The position numbers were made by a program, and so were the translations under genes. The notes beneath the pieces are model-generated. The model searched no databases and was not told the DNA's origin. It worked only from the letters and a program-made list of their open reading frames with translations. Source: Lewinellaceae bacterium (GTDB taxonomy: Bacteria > Bacteroidota > Bacteroidia > Chitinophagales > Saprospiraceae). From it: DNA of 64,000 nt. The stretch is from positions 310,001 to 374,000 of the forward strand of contig JACJYL010000001.1 in the NCBI GenBank assembly GCA_020636105.1, written 5' to 3'. This document shows, in pieces, positions 43,345-52,642 of the stretch. How positions within the stretch are numbered: position 1 is the first letter of the stretch; each line of letters starts with the position of its first letter.

Positions 43345-45405
43345 ATGTTAGATCAACTCTTTATTTTAGGCCGGTTCCACCCGTTGTTGGTTCACCTTCC
43401 CATTGGGATCCTGACCCTTGCCTTTTTATTGGAAATTTTCAGCCGGCGGGCTAAATATGCAGCCCTGAAACCTGCCGTTCCTTTTGCCTTGCTTTTTGCA
43501 GGAATAAGTGCTTTGGTCACTGTGTTTACTGGCTGGATCATGCCCAAGAATGGACAATTTGATGAATCGTTGCTCAACCTGCATTTTTGGTTTGGGGTGG
43601 CGCTGACTTTTGGCATTTTTATTTTATACAGACTTTCCCGTGCGGATGCGGCCGGACTTTCCGGGAAACTTTATTGGCCCTTTTTTATTTTAAATATGCT
43701 TTTGTTAATGGCCACCGGTCACTTTGGCGGAAGCCTGACTCATGGCAGCAATTATCTGTTTGAATCCAATTCGGAGGAAGGCGTATTGCTTGAAGGAAAA
43801 ATAGAAGACATTAAGCTTTATGAACAGGTCATAGTTCCCGTTTTTAAAATGAAATGTACTTCCTGCCATAACCCGGAAAAGTTAAAAGGAGAGTTGTTGT
43901 TAACCACAAAGGAAGGCATTTTGAAAGGAGGGAAAACCGGTGCTTTTCTCCTTCCCGGGGATGCCGCCCACAGCCTTGTCATGGAAAGAATAGCCCTTCC
44001 AAAAATGGAAAAGGAACATATGCCTCCAAAAGGCAAAGTTCAACTCAATAACGAAGAGATCATGCTGTTAAAATGGTGGATCGACGAAGGGGCCGATTTT
44101 GAAAAAACAGTTGGAGCAATGAATCCACCGCCGGAAATAATGGATTTGCTTAAAAAATATAAAACCGGATCCACTCCATCACCCACGGCTAACCTGAAAC
44201 CTGTAGATGAAAAACTGTTGAAGACTATGCGTTCCAAAGGGATTTTGCTCAATCCCCAGGATGAAAACGGTATTTTATTCGAAGCAAATTTAGCATACGA
44301 CAGCCATGTTACCAGGGAAAAAATCAACGCATTAAAGAAGATCAGCGCCCATATTGTCAAGTTGAATTTTTTGTCCACCAATCTTGATGATGAACTGGCC
44401 AGAGAGATCAGATCGTTTAAAAATTTACAAAAGCTAGACCTTCAACACACCGATATTACTTCGAAAGGGTTGACCTTTTTGAAAAAAATGAACTACCTGG
44501 AATCTCTCAATCTCTATGCTACAAAAATCGATGACGAGGCAGTTCCCTACCTCGCAGCATTGCCCGCATTAAAGCATTTGTATTTGTGGCAAAGTGGCAT
44601 TTCCTCTGAAGCCGTATTGACCCTTCAGGTAAAAAAGCCCCAACTCAGTATTTATCATACTATCGACAAAGGTCTTTTCAGTGATGCCCAACTAAAAGCT
44701 CCCGCATTTATTACCAAACAAGATCTTTTCAAGGATTCTCTATCCATTGAGATCGACACCCTCTTTAAAGGAGTGGTGGTTTATTACACCCTCGATGGTG
44801 CTGAGCCTGACACCAATGCATTGGTGTATAAAGCGCCCTTCAAAATTTATAAAACCACACGGGTTAAAACGCTGGCCCATAAAGCGGGCTGGCAGGAAAG
44901 TGAAGTGGCCGAGAAAGTATTTGTTGGGGCAAAATATGAAATAACCAAGGTTCAATTAAGCACTCCGCCAAACGAAAGTTACCAGGCCAACGGGGCGCTG
45001 TCTTTGGTGGATTTTGTGAAAGGAGGAGAGCGTTTTGCGGAGGGGGGCTGGTTGGGATACCAGGGAGAACATCTTACAGCCACCCTTGATTTAGGGGCAT
45101 CAAAGAGGGTTTCCAGCGTAACTGTGGGGGCACTTGAAGATGTAGGCTCCTATATTTTTTATCCCCAGGGCATAGAAATTTTCACTTCCGGAGATGGTCA
45201 ATCCTTTAAAAAAGTATCTGATAAAACCATTCCGATAGCTAAAGAGGCTCACCCCTCCGAAATAAATAATTTCCTCCTGGAGTTTGACGAGATTGAAACT
45301 CGTTTTGTCAAGGTATTCGTGAAGAGTAATCTCGTTAATCCCCCCTGGCATCCAGCTCCCGGGGCTAACTGCTGGATTTTTATCGATGAGATTGTAGTTA
45401 ATTAG
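43345..45405 (+). CDS. Membrane cytochrome: DUF2231, PSCyt1, LRR, CHB_HEX_C and F5/8C-like domains
   Basis: A 686-residue multi-domain protein. Four membrane helices at the N-terminus form DUF2231 (HPLLVHLPIGILTLAFLLEI to WPFFILNMLLLMATGHFGG). A c-type heme site CTSCH (about residue 172) with HMPPKGK follows (PSCyt1). Then leucine-rich repeats (about 340-430; LQKLDLQHTDITSKGLTFL), a CHB_HEX_C-like domain (VVYYTLDGAEPDTNALVY) and an F5/8C-like C-terminus. It is the last gene of the operon and could carry electrons between the membrane and the lipoprotein partner. A strong terminator follows. Confidence 0.88.
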   Translation: MLDQLFILGRFHPLLVHLPIGILTLAFLLEIFSRRAKYAALKPAVPFALLFAGISALVTVFTGWIMPKNGQFDESLLNLHFWFGVALTFGIFILYRLSRADAAGLSGKLYWPFFILNMLLLMATGHFGGSLTHGSNYLFESNSEEGVLLEGKIEDIKLYEQVIVPVFKMKCTSCHNPEKLKGELLLTTKEGILKGGKTGAFLLPGDAAHSLVMERIALPKMEKEHMPPKGKVQLNNEEIMLLKWWIDEGADFEKTVGAMNPPPEIMDLLKKYKTGSTPSPTANLKPVDEKLLKTMRSKGILLNPQDENGILFEANLAYDSHVTREKINALKKISAHIVKLNFLSTNLDDELAREIRSFKNLQKLDLQHTDITSKGLTFLKKMNYLESLNLYATKIDDEAVPYLAALPALKHLYLWQSGISSEAVLTLQVKKPQLSIYHTIDKGLFSDAQLKAPAFITKQDLFKDSLSIEIDTLFKGVVVYYTLDGAEPDTNALVYKAPFKIYKTTRVKTLAHKAGWQESEVAEKVFVGAKYEITKVQLSTPPNESYQANGALSLVDFVKGGERFAEGGWLGYQGEHLTATLDLGASKRVSSVTVGALEDVGSYIFYPQGIEIFTSGDGQSFKKVSDKTIPIAKEAHPSEINNFLLEFDEIETRFVKVFVKSNLVNPPWHPAPGANCWIFIDEIVVN

Positions 45406-45410
45406 TAATA

Positions 45411-45451
45411 AAAAACCCCGAATCTTACTGCCGCAAGATTCGGGGTTTTTT
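45411..45451. terminator. Strong bidirectional Rho-independent terminator
   Basis: AACCCCGAATCTT and AAGATTCGGGGTT form a perfect 13-bp stem extended by A-T pairs, with A-run and T-run on either side. It ends the heme operon from the left and the T9SS surface protein from the right. Confidence 0.95.
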
Positions 45452-45474
45452 ATAGAAAGAAAAGATTTCAGATT

Positions 45475-48400
45475 TTATCTCAATAGCGTTATTTCGCCAG
45501 ATTCTTCTTTTTCCTCTCCATTTAAAACATACACAGTCGTGTAGATGTACACGTCAGCCTGGGCAGGTTCTCCCTTGTAGGTGCCGTCCCATGCTTCATC
45601 AGTGGTTGTTTCAAAAACGAGTTGACCCCAACGGTTGTAAACGCGCACCAATTTGACATTCACTCCCTCAGTATGGTAAACTTTAAAGATATCGTTAAAG
45701 TCATCCCCGTTAGGAGTGAATACGTTTGGAATTCTTAAATCTGAGTAACGGATGACCAGAGAGGTATCGGCCATTCTTACACAGCCCTCAACGGAAGTTA
45801 CCGTTACGCTAACCAATTCAGTAATATCTTTTGTTGGGTTACCCTGGATATTTGTGGCGGTGAATGTCGGCACATTAGTGGTACCAATGAGCTCACCTGC
45901 CAAAAACCAGTCATAGGTAAGGGTTCCGGTCAACGGAGGGTCAGAAAGTACTGTCGCTGTTAAAATGGCAGCCCCTCCGATAAATACGGTGTCAGGTTCT
46001 GTGTCAACGGTAACAGAGAAGTTGTTGCCCACGACATTGGCCGTAGCGGTTTGAGTAATGGTTCCGCAATTTTGTCCATATGTGTAATTGAGCGTAATCT
46101 CTGTTGTTTCAGTCAGATCGGGCACCTGAAGAGGATTGGTCATCGAAGTCATTCCGTTATAACTCCAGTCAAAAATCTGGTTGATACCTGCAGGAAGATC
46201 GGTGATGGCTTCCATGAACAAAATGTCTCCAAGACAAATCGTTTCGTCATTGAGCGTCAGATTTGGTTCTTCCACAACGGTTATGGTAACCGAGGCCGTT
46301 CTTGGCCCACATTCATTTTCGGCAACCAGTTCATAAGTAGTGGTCATGGCCGGTAATACCTGAACGAGGGGGTCACTTGAATTAAAAGTGGCATCGTCAG
46401 GAGAAGTCCATGTGTAGGTTACGCCAGCTTCAGGATCGGCTGTAAACAACTGGATGAAATCGGTATCCGTATCACAAATGGTAAGATCCGAAATGACACC
46501 AATAACAGGCAGGTTCTCAACTGTCACCGTAACGGATATCGAACTTGGACAGGCATCATCACTTGTGGCAGTAAATGGACTTGTAGTCGTCGGGGTCACC
46601 ATTGGATCCAGGCAATCCTCGCAGGAGATCGTTCCACTGGAAGGTTCCCAGCTGATGCTTCCCTCTCCGTCATAGGTTAAGGTCAACTGAAGGCTTTCAC
46701 CTTCACAGATCGTAGGATCTTCAGGGGTAATGCTCATGTTGGGAGGCTGTTGCACATTGATGAGGATGGAAGCCGTATCAACGCATGCCCTGTTGGTGGT
46801 TATTCTTTGATAATTAAAAGTATCCTGAGTGATGATTACCATGTTCCATAATGAATCAGGGGTTTGGTATCCCAGACCATTCAACCAGTCATGTTCGATA
46901 AATGGAAAACTTGAAGGATCGTAGGTAGTAGAGATCAGGGTAATCGTTTCTCCAGGGCAATAAGGGTCTTTTTCCGGGATGGCCATTATAGAGAGGTTCG
47001 GCAGGGAATCTACCCGGATAAATACTGAGTCGGTTCTTCCACATCCCGGAACGGAGTGACTGGCAAAATACCAGGTGGAAACTTCCGGTGTTGCCACAAC
47101 CAGATTACCGGTGGTGTTGTTCAGGGAACCGTCATTGGGTACCCACACGGCTTGTTCACCCGCCGGCAGTACAAAGGCATCCAAATCTACGCTTTCCCCA
47201 AGGCATATTTCTACAGTATCTTGTGTAATGTCCACTGCGATTTCTACTACCTGGACATTTACGGTTTCAATCACCTCGCAAACTCCACGTGTGGCATTCA
47301 ATGCATAAATACCGCTCACGCCAGGAGTGGCCAGGGTATTGACAAAAGTATCTGCTTCAATTTGATCAGGCCCCGTCCACATGTACACAACACCTTCTTC
47401 GATTTCAGTATTTCCAAGGGTAATGATTTCTCCCTGGCAAATCGTAGTGTCATTGGCAACCGAAATAATGGGGGCTATTTCAACCCCAATGGTTACACTA
47501 TCCGTTACCGGGGTAGGGCAAATACCGTTTTCTACGGAAATAATGTAGGTGGTACTAGTTGTTGGAGCTACATTCGGATTGGATTCATCAGAAATAAACC
47601 CTTCAGGATTAGAGGTCCAAGAGTAAGTTACTCCAGGATTAGCAGCCCCCCCAATATTTACATCTTCTCCTTCGCAAATGGTAAAATCATCAATTAATGC
47701 ATATTCCGGCGCGGGGGCTGAATTGACAACAATGGTTAATTCATCCTGAGTAGTACAAATATCAGTGATTAAAGTAGCCATTATATTGTAAGTACCTGGA
47801 GTGGAAGCCGTAACTTCTGGATTTGGACAATCCGTACAGCTGAATTCCAGACCGGCAGGAACATCCCATTCATAGGTGGCAAGATCAAAATTGCTTCCCG
47901 CGGATAATTGGAATTGTTCGCCAAGGCATACATTCAAGTCTGGACCTGCATCCACACTATATACGAAAACTTTTACATCGATTGTGTCCACATAACAAAC
48001 GAGGTCTAAAACAACTTTATATACCGTCGTTTCATTGACCGTGGCGATTGGATTCGGACAATCGGTACAGGATAAAGTGCCTGTTGGATCTATCCATTGG
48101 TACTGATCTACCTCATTGGAGATGGACAATTGAACTGATTCTCCCGGGCAAACTGCCGTGTCAGAACCCATAATGGCCACTGCAATAGGTGCAAGTACCG
48201 CAGGGTCAGAAGGATTCCAGTCAACAGAAATTCCTCCTCCTTGTATCTGGTTACCCCAGTCATTGGCTAAAACGATATAAACCTCCCCTTGCTGAGCAGC
48301 AATGGTCTGTACGATATCATCATTATTTCCCTGGCAATCGTAAACATCTTCAATGGGGTAACCTAATTGCGGGTGAATATCGGCCAGGCCTGTAGGTTCT

Positions 48401-50025
48401 GTACCCCCCGAATATGAACTTCTTATCGGTTCGTTATTGGTTACGTAATTGATAATAGCAGCAGGTGTTTGACAAACTTCATCATTGGTAAAAGGGCCCC
48501 ATACGTTAAAGTCAATATCAGAGGGAATGTCGGCACTTTCAAGGATAAACCCAAAAGGGCCATCAGCCTGAGCCTCAATGGTAAACCAGTAAAAGTCAGG
48601 TTGAGCACCAACGCCTAACCAACATCCACTATTCACTCCATTGACCATGGGTACGTCCTGGAATCCGTCCTCAAACATGAAAATAGAAGGAACACCTCCG
48701 TCTTCAATACAGCCGTTCAGCGGATTACAAAGGGCATCCACAAGGGCAGGGGAGAGGGCGCACTCCGTTTCGGTTATGTTTATATTAAAGTCATCACACC
48801 CTGAATCGTTGGCCACGACGATATAGTAAGTCCCGGCATCCTGGAAGTTGGCACTGGCAATGACTCCTGAAGCACTTTGCGCCACACAAACGGTTCCCGG
48901 GGCGCCTGGAATTCCATTAAGGACGAGTACTCCTGTTCCGGTCGGTGCATTGGAAACATTGATCTGGGCACAAATACCCCCCGGCGAATCATACTGGAAA
49001 ACATATTCAGGACCTGCCATAAAATTTGCGCCTCCACAGGGAGTGGCCATAAAAGTAGCTCCTCCGTCACATAAGGAAACTCCGGTGGCTGTAAATGGCA
49101 ACGATCCGATTTCAGTGGGGTTGTTCAACCCTGAACCATTACAGGCGAGAGGCGAACATTGCCAGGTCAGTTCAAAACCAGCCTGAACCGAGCTTCCGTC
49201 AGAAGTGAACTGAATGGTAACACATTCACTGGAAATCATTACCGGGAATCCATTCCCAATCATTGCGCCGGTAATCTGGGCTATAAGAGGAGCAGCGGTT
49301 GTATTCCCGGCATAGAAGTTTAGGAAATCAAAGTTGTTTTCCATATTAAAAGAAGCAACATCAATATAAATGCAGGAATTCAGGTCGCTAGGGCATATCG
49401 TAAAAGTATGGTTTTCATTGGAAGTATAATCATTTTCCGGTCCTCCGGAGTCGTAGAGAGTACCAAAGCAGGCAGTCGAGCCCGGCTCATCGCCTATATT
49501 GATATCCGGAATGTATTCTTCTGCACAAATGGTAAAATCTCCCCAGTTAGGCGTAGCCGTAGCTGAATAATCATTTACCCGGATAAAATAAGTTTCATTA
49601 GGAGTAAGCCCTAGGATATCTATCCGGGCAATCGTTTCTCCGTTAGCAGCTGAAAAACAGGAAAGCTCCGAAAGCCCATCGACTTCGCAACTACCCCTGT
49701 AGATCGCAATTTGCGGGTTTAGGATAGAGCTGTTTGGACCAGCATCTGTACCCAGAACGGAAACTGTGACGTCAACAATATCGGTCGAGGTGGTAAATGA
49801 AAACCAAATGTCATTTGCCACACTACCTCCGTTAAAGCAGGCAGGAATATTGCCAAAGCCAATGTTACTGGCGGTTGCATCAATATTGTTGTAAATTTCA
49901 GTATTGGCCGGGCAAGTTGGCACAACGCCCAGGTCAATTAATCCGCTACAGTCATCATTAGCGGGTTGTGCCCAGATCATGGTCGAAAAAAGCAGAGAAA
50001 AAGCAGTAAAAAAAAGTGTCCTCAT
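45475..50025 (-). CDS. Large T9SS type B cargo protein with CUB and PKD-like domains
   Basis: A 1516-residue secreted protein. It has a signal peptide (MRTLFFTAFSLLFSTMIWA), an N-terminal beta-sandwich domain of the NDDC type, a CUB-like domain (residues about 185-290; SGGPENDYTSNENHTFTIC), a further beta-rich adhesin-like region, many Ig/PKD-like repeats with SCTDCPNP turns, and a C-terminal gliding-motility sorting domain (RIPNVFTPNGDDFNDIFKV to YNRWGQLVFETT). That domain sends it through the type IX system to the surface. The ATG at 50025 was chosen because it starts the signal peptide. It is probably an adhesin; the ligand is unknown. Confidence 0.93.
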   Translation of the reverse strand: MRTLFFTAFSLLFSTMIWAQPANDDCSGLIDLGVVPTCPANTEIYNNIDATASNIGFGNIPACFNGGSVANDIWFSFTTSTDIVDVTVSVLGTDAGPNSSILNPQIAIYRGSCEVDGLSELSCFSAANGETIARIDILGLTPNETYFIRVNDYSATATPNWGDFTICAEEYIPDINIGDEPGSTACFGTLYDSGGPENDYTSNENHTFTICPSDLNSCIYIDVASFNMENNFDFLNFYAGNTTAAPLIAQITGAMIGNGFPVMISSECVTIQFTSDGSSVQAGFELTWQCSPLACNGSGLNNPTEIGSLPFTATGVSLCDGGATFMATPCGGANFMAGPEYVFQYDSPGGICAQINVSNAPTGTGVLVLNGIPGAPGTVCVAQSASGVIASANFQDAGTYYIVVANDSGCDDFNINITETECALSPALVDALCNPLNGCIEDGGVPSIFMFEDGFQDVPMVNGVNSGCWLGVGAQPDFYWFTIEAQADGPFGFILESADIPSDIDFNVWGPFTNDEVCQTPAAIINYVTNNEPIRSSYSGGTEPTGLADIHPQLGYPIEDVYDCQGNNDDIVQTIAAQQGEVYIVLANDWGNQIQGGGISVDWNPSDPAVLAPIAVAIMGSDTAVCPGESVQLSISNEVDQYQWIDPTGTLSCTDCPNPIATVNETTVYKVVLDLVCYVDTIDVKVFVYSVDAGPDLNVCLGEQFQLSAGSNFDLATYEWDVPAGLEFSCTDCPNPEVTASTPGTYNIMATLITDICTTQDELTIVVNSAPAPEYALIDDFTICEGEDVNIGGAANPGVTYSWTSNPEGFISDESNPNVAPTTSTTYIISVENGICPTPVTDSVTIGVEIAPIISVANDTTICQGEIITLGNTEIEEGVVYMWTGPDQIEADTFVNTLATPGVSGIYALNATRGVCEVIETVNVQVVEIAVDITQDTVEICLGESVDLDAFVLPAGEQAVWVPNDGSLNNTTGNLVVATPEVSTWYFASHSVPGCGRTDSVFIRVDSLPNLSIMAIPEKDPYCPGETITLISTTYDPSSFPFIEHDWLNGLGYQTPDSLWNMVIITQDTFNYQRITTNRACVDTASILINVQQPPNMSITPEDPTICEGESLQLTLTYDGEGSISWEPSSGTISCEDCLDPMVTPTTTSPFTATSDDACPSSISVTVTVENLPVIGVISDLTICDTDTDFIQLFTADPEAGVTYTWTSPDDATFNSSDPLVQVLPAMTTTYELVAENECGPRTASVTITVVEEPNLTLNDETICLGDILFMEAITDLPAGINQIFDWSYNGMTSMTNPLQVPDLTETTEITLNYTYGQNCGTITQTATANVVGNNFSVTVDTEPDTVFIGGAAILTATVLSDPPLTGTLTYDWFLAGELIGTTNVPTFTATNIQGNPTKDITELVSVTVTSVEGCVRMADTSLVIRYSDLRIPNVFTPNGDDFNDIFKVYHTEGVNVKLVRVYNRWGQLVFETTTDEAWDGTYKGEPAQADVYIYTTVYVLNGEEKEESGEITLLR

Positions 50026-50242
50026 TTTAACGTGTTTGTGCAATAGAAAATGGTCTCCCACCGGACGGTATTATGGTGTGTCTTATTTCAGGTGGAATTC
50101 CTTAAATTTCATGGCATTAGTTAAAGAAATTAAGTGGCTAAACAGAAGTGGAAAACAGCCCATTTAGCATGTTTTGACCAAAAATAGGCAAAAATTTGGA
50201 ATTGAATAATGTTTAATTGGAAATGGTGTTAAAATGACAAAT

Positions 50243-51160
50243 TTAATCGCATGAAATAAATTGTACTACCTTATTGATTACCATGGGGTCTTTTATCAAT
50301 AAATAGTGGCCAAGTCCTTCTGTGGAGATCAGCCTGGCGTTATCAAATGCTTCAAAAGTGGCTTCAGAAGACAGAAAAGGCACCATTTCGTCTTCCTTGT
50401 CGTGGATGATTAAAAGTTCCTCTACTTCCACCGCACCGGCCGCATGCGCCAGGGAAGTCTCTTCTATGGGCAATTGAAGGATTTGTTCTATTTTATGAAT
50501 AAATTTTCGGGCTGCTTTCGGGGGGAGATTTAATGTTTTTATGGCTTCAGAGACAGGGTCTCCGATATTCCGTGGAGAGGCTATTAAAACGATTTTTCTT
50601 GTTGAAAGGGTTGGATTGATTCGGTGAAAGGCAAAAATAGTGGCGGCTCCTCCAAAAGAGTGTGCTATTATAGCGTGTACGGGGCCCCTAAGGGTTAAAA
50701 GGGAAGTAATTGCTGTGGCGTATTCTACAATGTTCGTTTTGGTGCCCGGGGAGTCACCATGGGCAGGAGCATCAAAGGTTATTACCCGGTAACCCTGCTT
50801 TATTATGCCGGGAACGAATGTACGAAGCGCAGTGCCCCTGGATTCCCATCCATGTACCATTAATACATATTTTTCTCCTGTTCCCCATTCATAACCTTTT
50901 AATTGAAGCCCTCCTGATTCAAAAACAAATGGCCGGGCGGCTTCGAGAATAGAATCGCTGGTTTTGTGACGCGCTCTTACTCTTGGGGTGCCGAATAATT
51001 TCAGGGCCAGATTACTCGCCGCTTCGGGGAGTAATCGTCCAAGGGTCGCGAACCCAAACTGAACCAACTTCAGGATACGGGGTAGGGGAACGCCTCCATT
51101 ATTTCCGTTTTTGGGAGACTCGGTGACGAGGTGTTCAATTCTTGGATTTCTTTGCACCAT
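50243..51160 (-). CDS. Alpha/beta hydrolase
   Basis: A 305-residue alpha/beta-fold hydrolase with the oxyanion segment MVHGWESRGTAL, nucleophile elbow AHSFGG, catalytic Asp near HDKEDEMVPF and His in GLGHYLLIKD. There is no signal peptide. It is 48 bases downstream of a TetR regulator on the same strand and likely shares its operator. Substrate unknown; an esterase or lipase-like role is inferred. Confidence 0.92.
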   Translation of the reverse strand: MVQRNPRIEHLVTESPKNGNNGGVPLPRILKLVQFGFATLGRLLPEAASNLALKLFGTPRVRARHKTSDSILEAARPFVFESGGLQLKGYEWGTGEKYVLMVHGWESRGTALRTFVPGIIKQGYRVITFDAPAHGDSPGTKTNIVEYATAITSLLTLRGPVHAIIAHSFGGAATIFAFHRINPTLSTRKIVLIASPRNIGDPVSEAIKTLNLPPKAARKFIHKIEQILQLPIEETSLAHAAGAVEVEELLIIHDKEDEMVPFLSSEATFEAFDNARLISTEGLGHYLLIKDPMVINKVVQFISCD

Positions 51161-51208
51161 ATTCAGGTTATGTTTAATTCACTTTAACAATTATACAGGA
51201 GATAAAAA

Positions 51209-51814
51209 TCAAGCTTTTAGGTCATCAATTAATTTAATAAGTTGTCTGGCAATCACATCAAAACAATGTAATTCTTTATAAAGGCGTGAAAGCATGATGC
51301 CTCCCTCCAGGATGCCGATGAATTGGATGGCAAAATCAGCCGCATTGACATCCAGCCTCACTTCACCCCTTTTCATTCCTTTTTCCAGGTTGGCAACAAT
51401 ATTGGCTCGCCAGTTATCTACAGTTTGCTGAACTTTTTTTCTCAAAACAGGGTTGCCGTCATCAGCCTCAATGGTCGTATTTTGGATAGGGCACCCTCCT
51501 TCAACCGGTGGGTCCAATATTCTTTCTTTGTAGAAATACACCACTGCTTTTAGTTTGTCTAAGGAATGGTCTATCACTTTTGTTCTCTTTTTTACTTCCT
51601 CCCATACCATCTCCACCGCCTGATCATAGGCCGCTAATGCGATGTCTTCTTTGGTTTTAAAATTGCCATATAGCCCTCCTTTGGAGAGGCCCGTTGCGTC
51701 CATAATATCTTTCATGGAAGTCCCGGAAAATCCCTGCAGGTTGAAAAGTGTGGCGGATTTCTCAACAATCATTTGCCTGGTAAGGTCAGATTTTGAAACA
51801 ACATTGTTTTCCAT
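51209..51814 (-). CDS. TetR/AcrR-family transcriptional regulator
   Basis: The 201-residue protein has a TetR helix-turn-helix (ATLFNLQGFSGTSMKDIMDA then TGLSKGGLYGNFKTKEDIAL) and an alpha-helical ligand domain. It is the first gene of an operon with the alpha/beta hydrolase. A near-perfect palindrome lies 60 bases upstream of its start, so it very likely represses itself and the hydrolase. Confidence 0.95.
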   Translation of the reverse strand: MENNVVSKSDLTRQMIVEKSATLFNLQGFSGTSMKDIMDATGLSKGGLYGNFKTKEDIALAAYDQAVEMVWEEVKKRTKVIDHSLDKLKAVVYFYKERILDPPVEGGCPIQNTTIEADDGNPVLRKKVQQTVDNWRANIVANLEKGMKRGEVRLDVNAADFAIQFIGILEGGIMLSRLYKELHCFDVIARQLIKLIDDLKA

Positions 51815-51873
51815 AGACTATATGGTTTGCCTTAAACCCTTTTATTTATTATAGTTTAATATTATTTTTCACA

Positions 51874-51897
51874 AAAATAGACCGATCGGTTTATTTT
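51874..51897. promoter_or_regulatory. TetR-type operator palindrome
   Basis: A 24-base palindrome with core ACCGATCGGT flanked by AAAATAG on the left and TTATTTT on the right; only one pair of positions breaks the symmetry. It lies 60 bases upstream of the TetR gene and 131 bases upstream of folK. Size and symmetry fit TetR-family operators. Confidence 0.8.
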
Positions 51898-52028
51898 TCC
51901 TAATTTTTTAAATTTTAAAACCTGGTTTTTTTCGACAATGGTGGCAACCGGGAATTGAGAAGAATGGGTATTTCTGACTTTGGATAACTTTTTTAAGTAT
52001 AAATTTATCAATTTAAGTATTTTTGGCC

Positions 52029-52523
52029 ATGATTAAAATTTATCTTCATACCGGTTCGAATATTGGGGACAGAAAGGGTAATCTTTATGCGGTTAACCAA
52101 CATATCATTGATTCTATTGGAGAGATCACCCGATTGTCAAACATTTATCTAACGGAAGCCTGGGGATTGAAAGATCAGGATGATTTTTACAACCAGGCCC
52201 TGGAAGTATTAACGACTTTGGGTCCGTTGGCTGTTTTGGATCAGATCAAGCGTATTGAAAAAGAAATGGGAAGGGTCAGGAATAAAAAATGGGATCGTCG
52301 TATAATTGATGTGGATATTCTTTTTTTTGGGAACGAGGTGCTTGATACCGAACGGTTAACCGTGCCCCATCCATTTTTACATGACAGGAATTTTGTACTT
52401 GCTCCGCTTTGTGAGTTGATTCCTGATTTTATACATCCCGTTTCCAAAAAAACGATAAGAACCTTGTTTGAAGAAAGTATCGATACGCTCAAGGCTGAGG
52501 TTTTGGAACCGGATATTATATGA
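52029..52523 (+). CDS. folK: 2-amino-4-hydroxy-6-hydroxymethyldihydropteridine diphosphokinase
   Basis: FolK transfers pyrophosphate to the pterin in folate synthesis. The 164-residue product has the usual N-terminus (IKIYLHTGSNIGDRKGNL), FYNQALEV and the DRRIIDVDILFFGNEVL and PHPFLHDRNFVLAPL motifs. The ATG at 52029 is the start; the TTG at 52023 adds two residues only. Confidence 0.96.
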   Translation: MIKIYLHTGSNIGDRKGNLYAVNQHIIDSIGEITRLSNIYLTEAWGLKDQDDFYNQALEVLTTLGPLAVLDQIKRIEKEMGRVRNKKWDRRIIDVDILFFGNEVLDTERLTVPHPFLHDRNFVLAPLCELIPDFIHPVSKKTIRTLFEESIDTLKAEVLEPDII

Positions 52524-52642
52524 ATTACCAGTAAAGGGTTTTGGGCAATATAATTTCAGGATGCCTCCTTGGAAAAATGTCCGGGATTATCGACCTTCAT
52601 GCCTTATTTTTTTATGTACTTTTTCGAAGCCTAAAAGAAACG

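Noticed and set aside
47056..47697. 213-residue open frame on the + strand
   Set aside because: It lies wholly antisense to the T9SS protein gene. Its protein shows no domain, and the opposite frame has a signal peptide, CUB-like and sorting domains.
45475..50025. Possible CRISPR-like or DNA tandem repeats
   Set aside because: The repetition is at protein level (PKD/Ig-like domains with CTDCPNP turns); the DNA is too diverged and unspaced for a CRISPR array.
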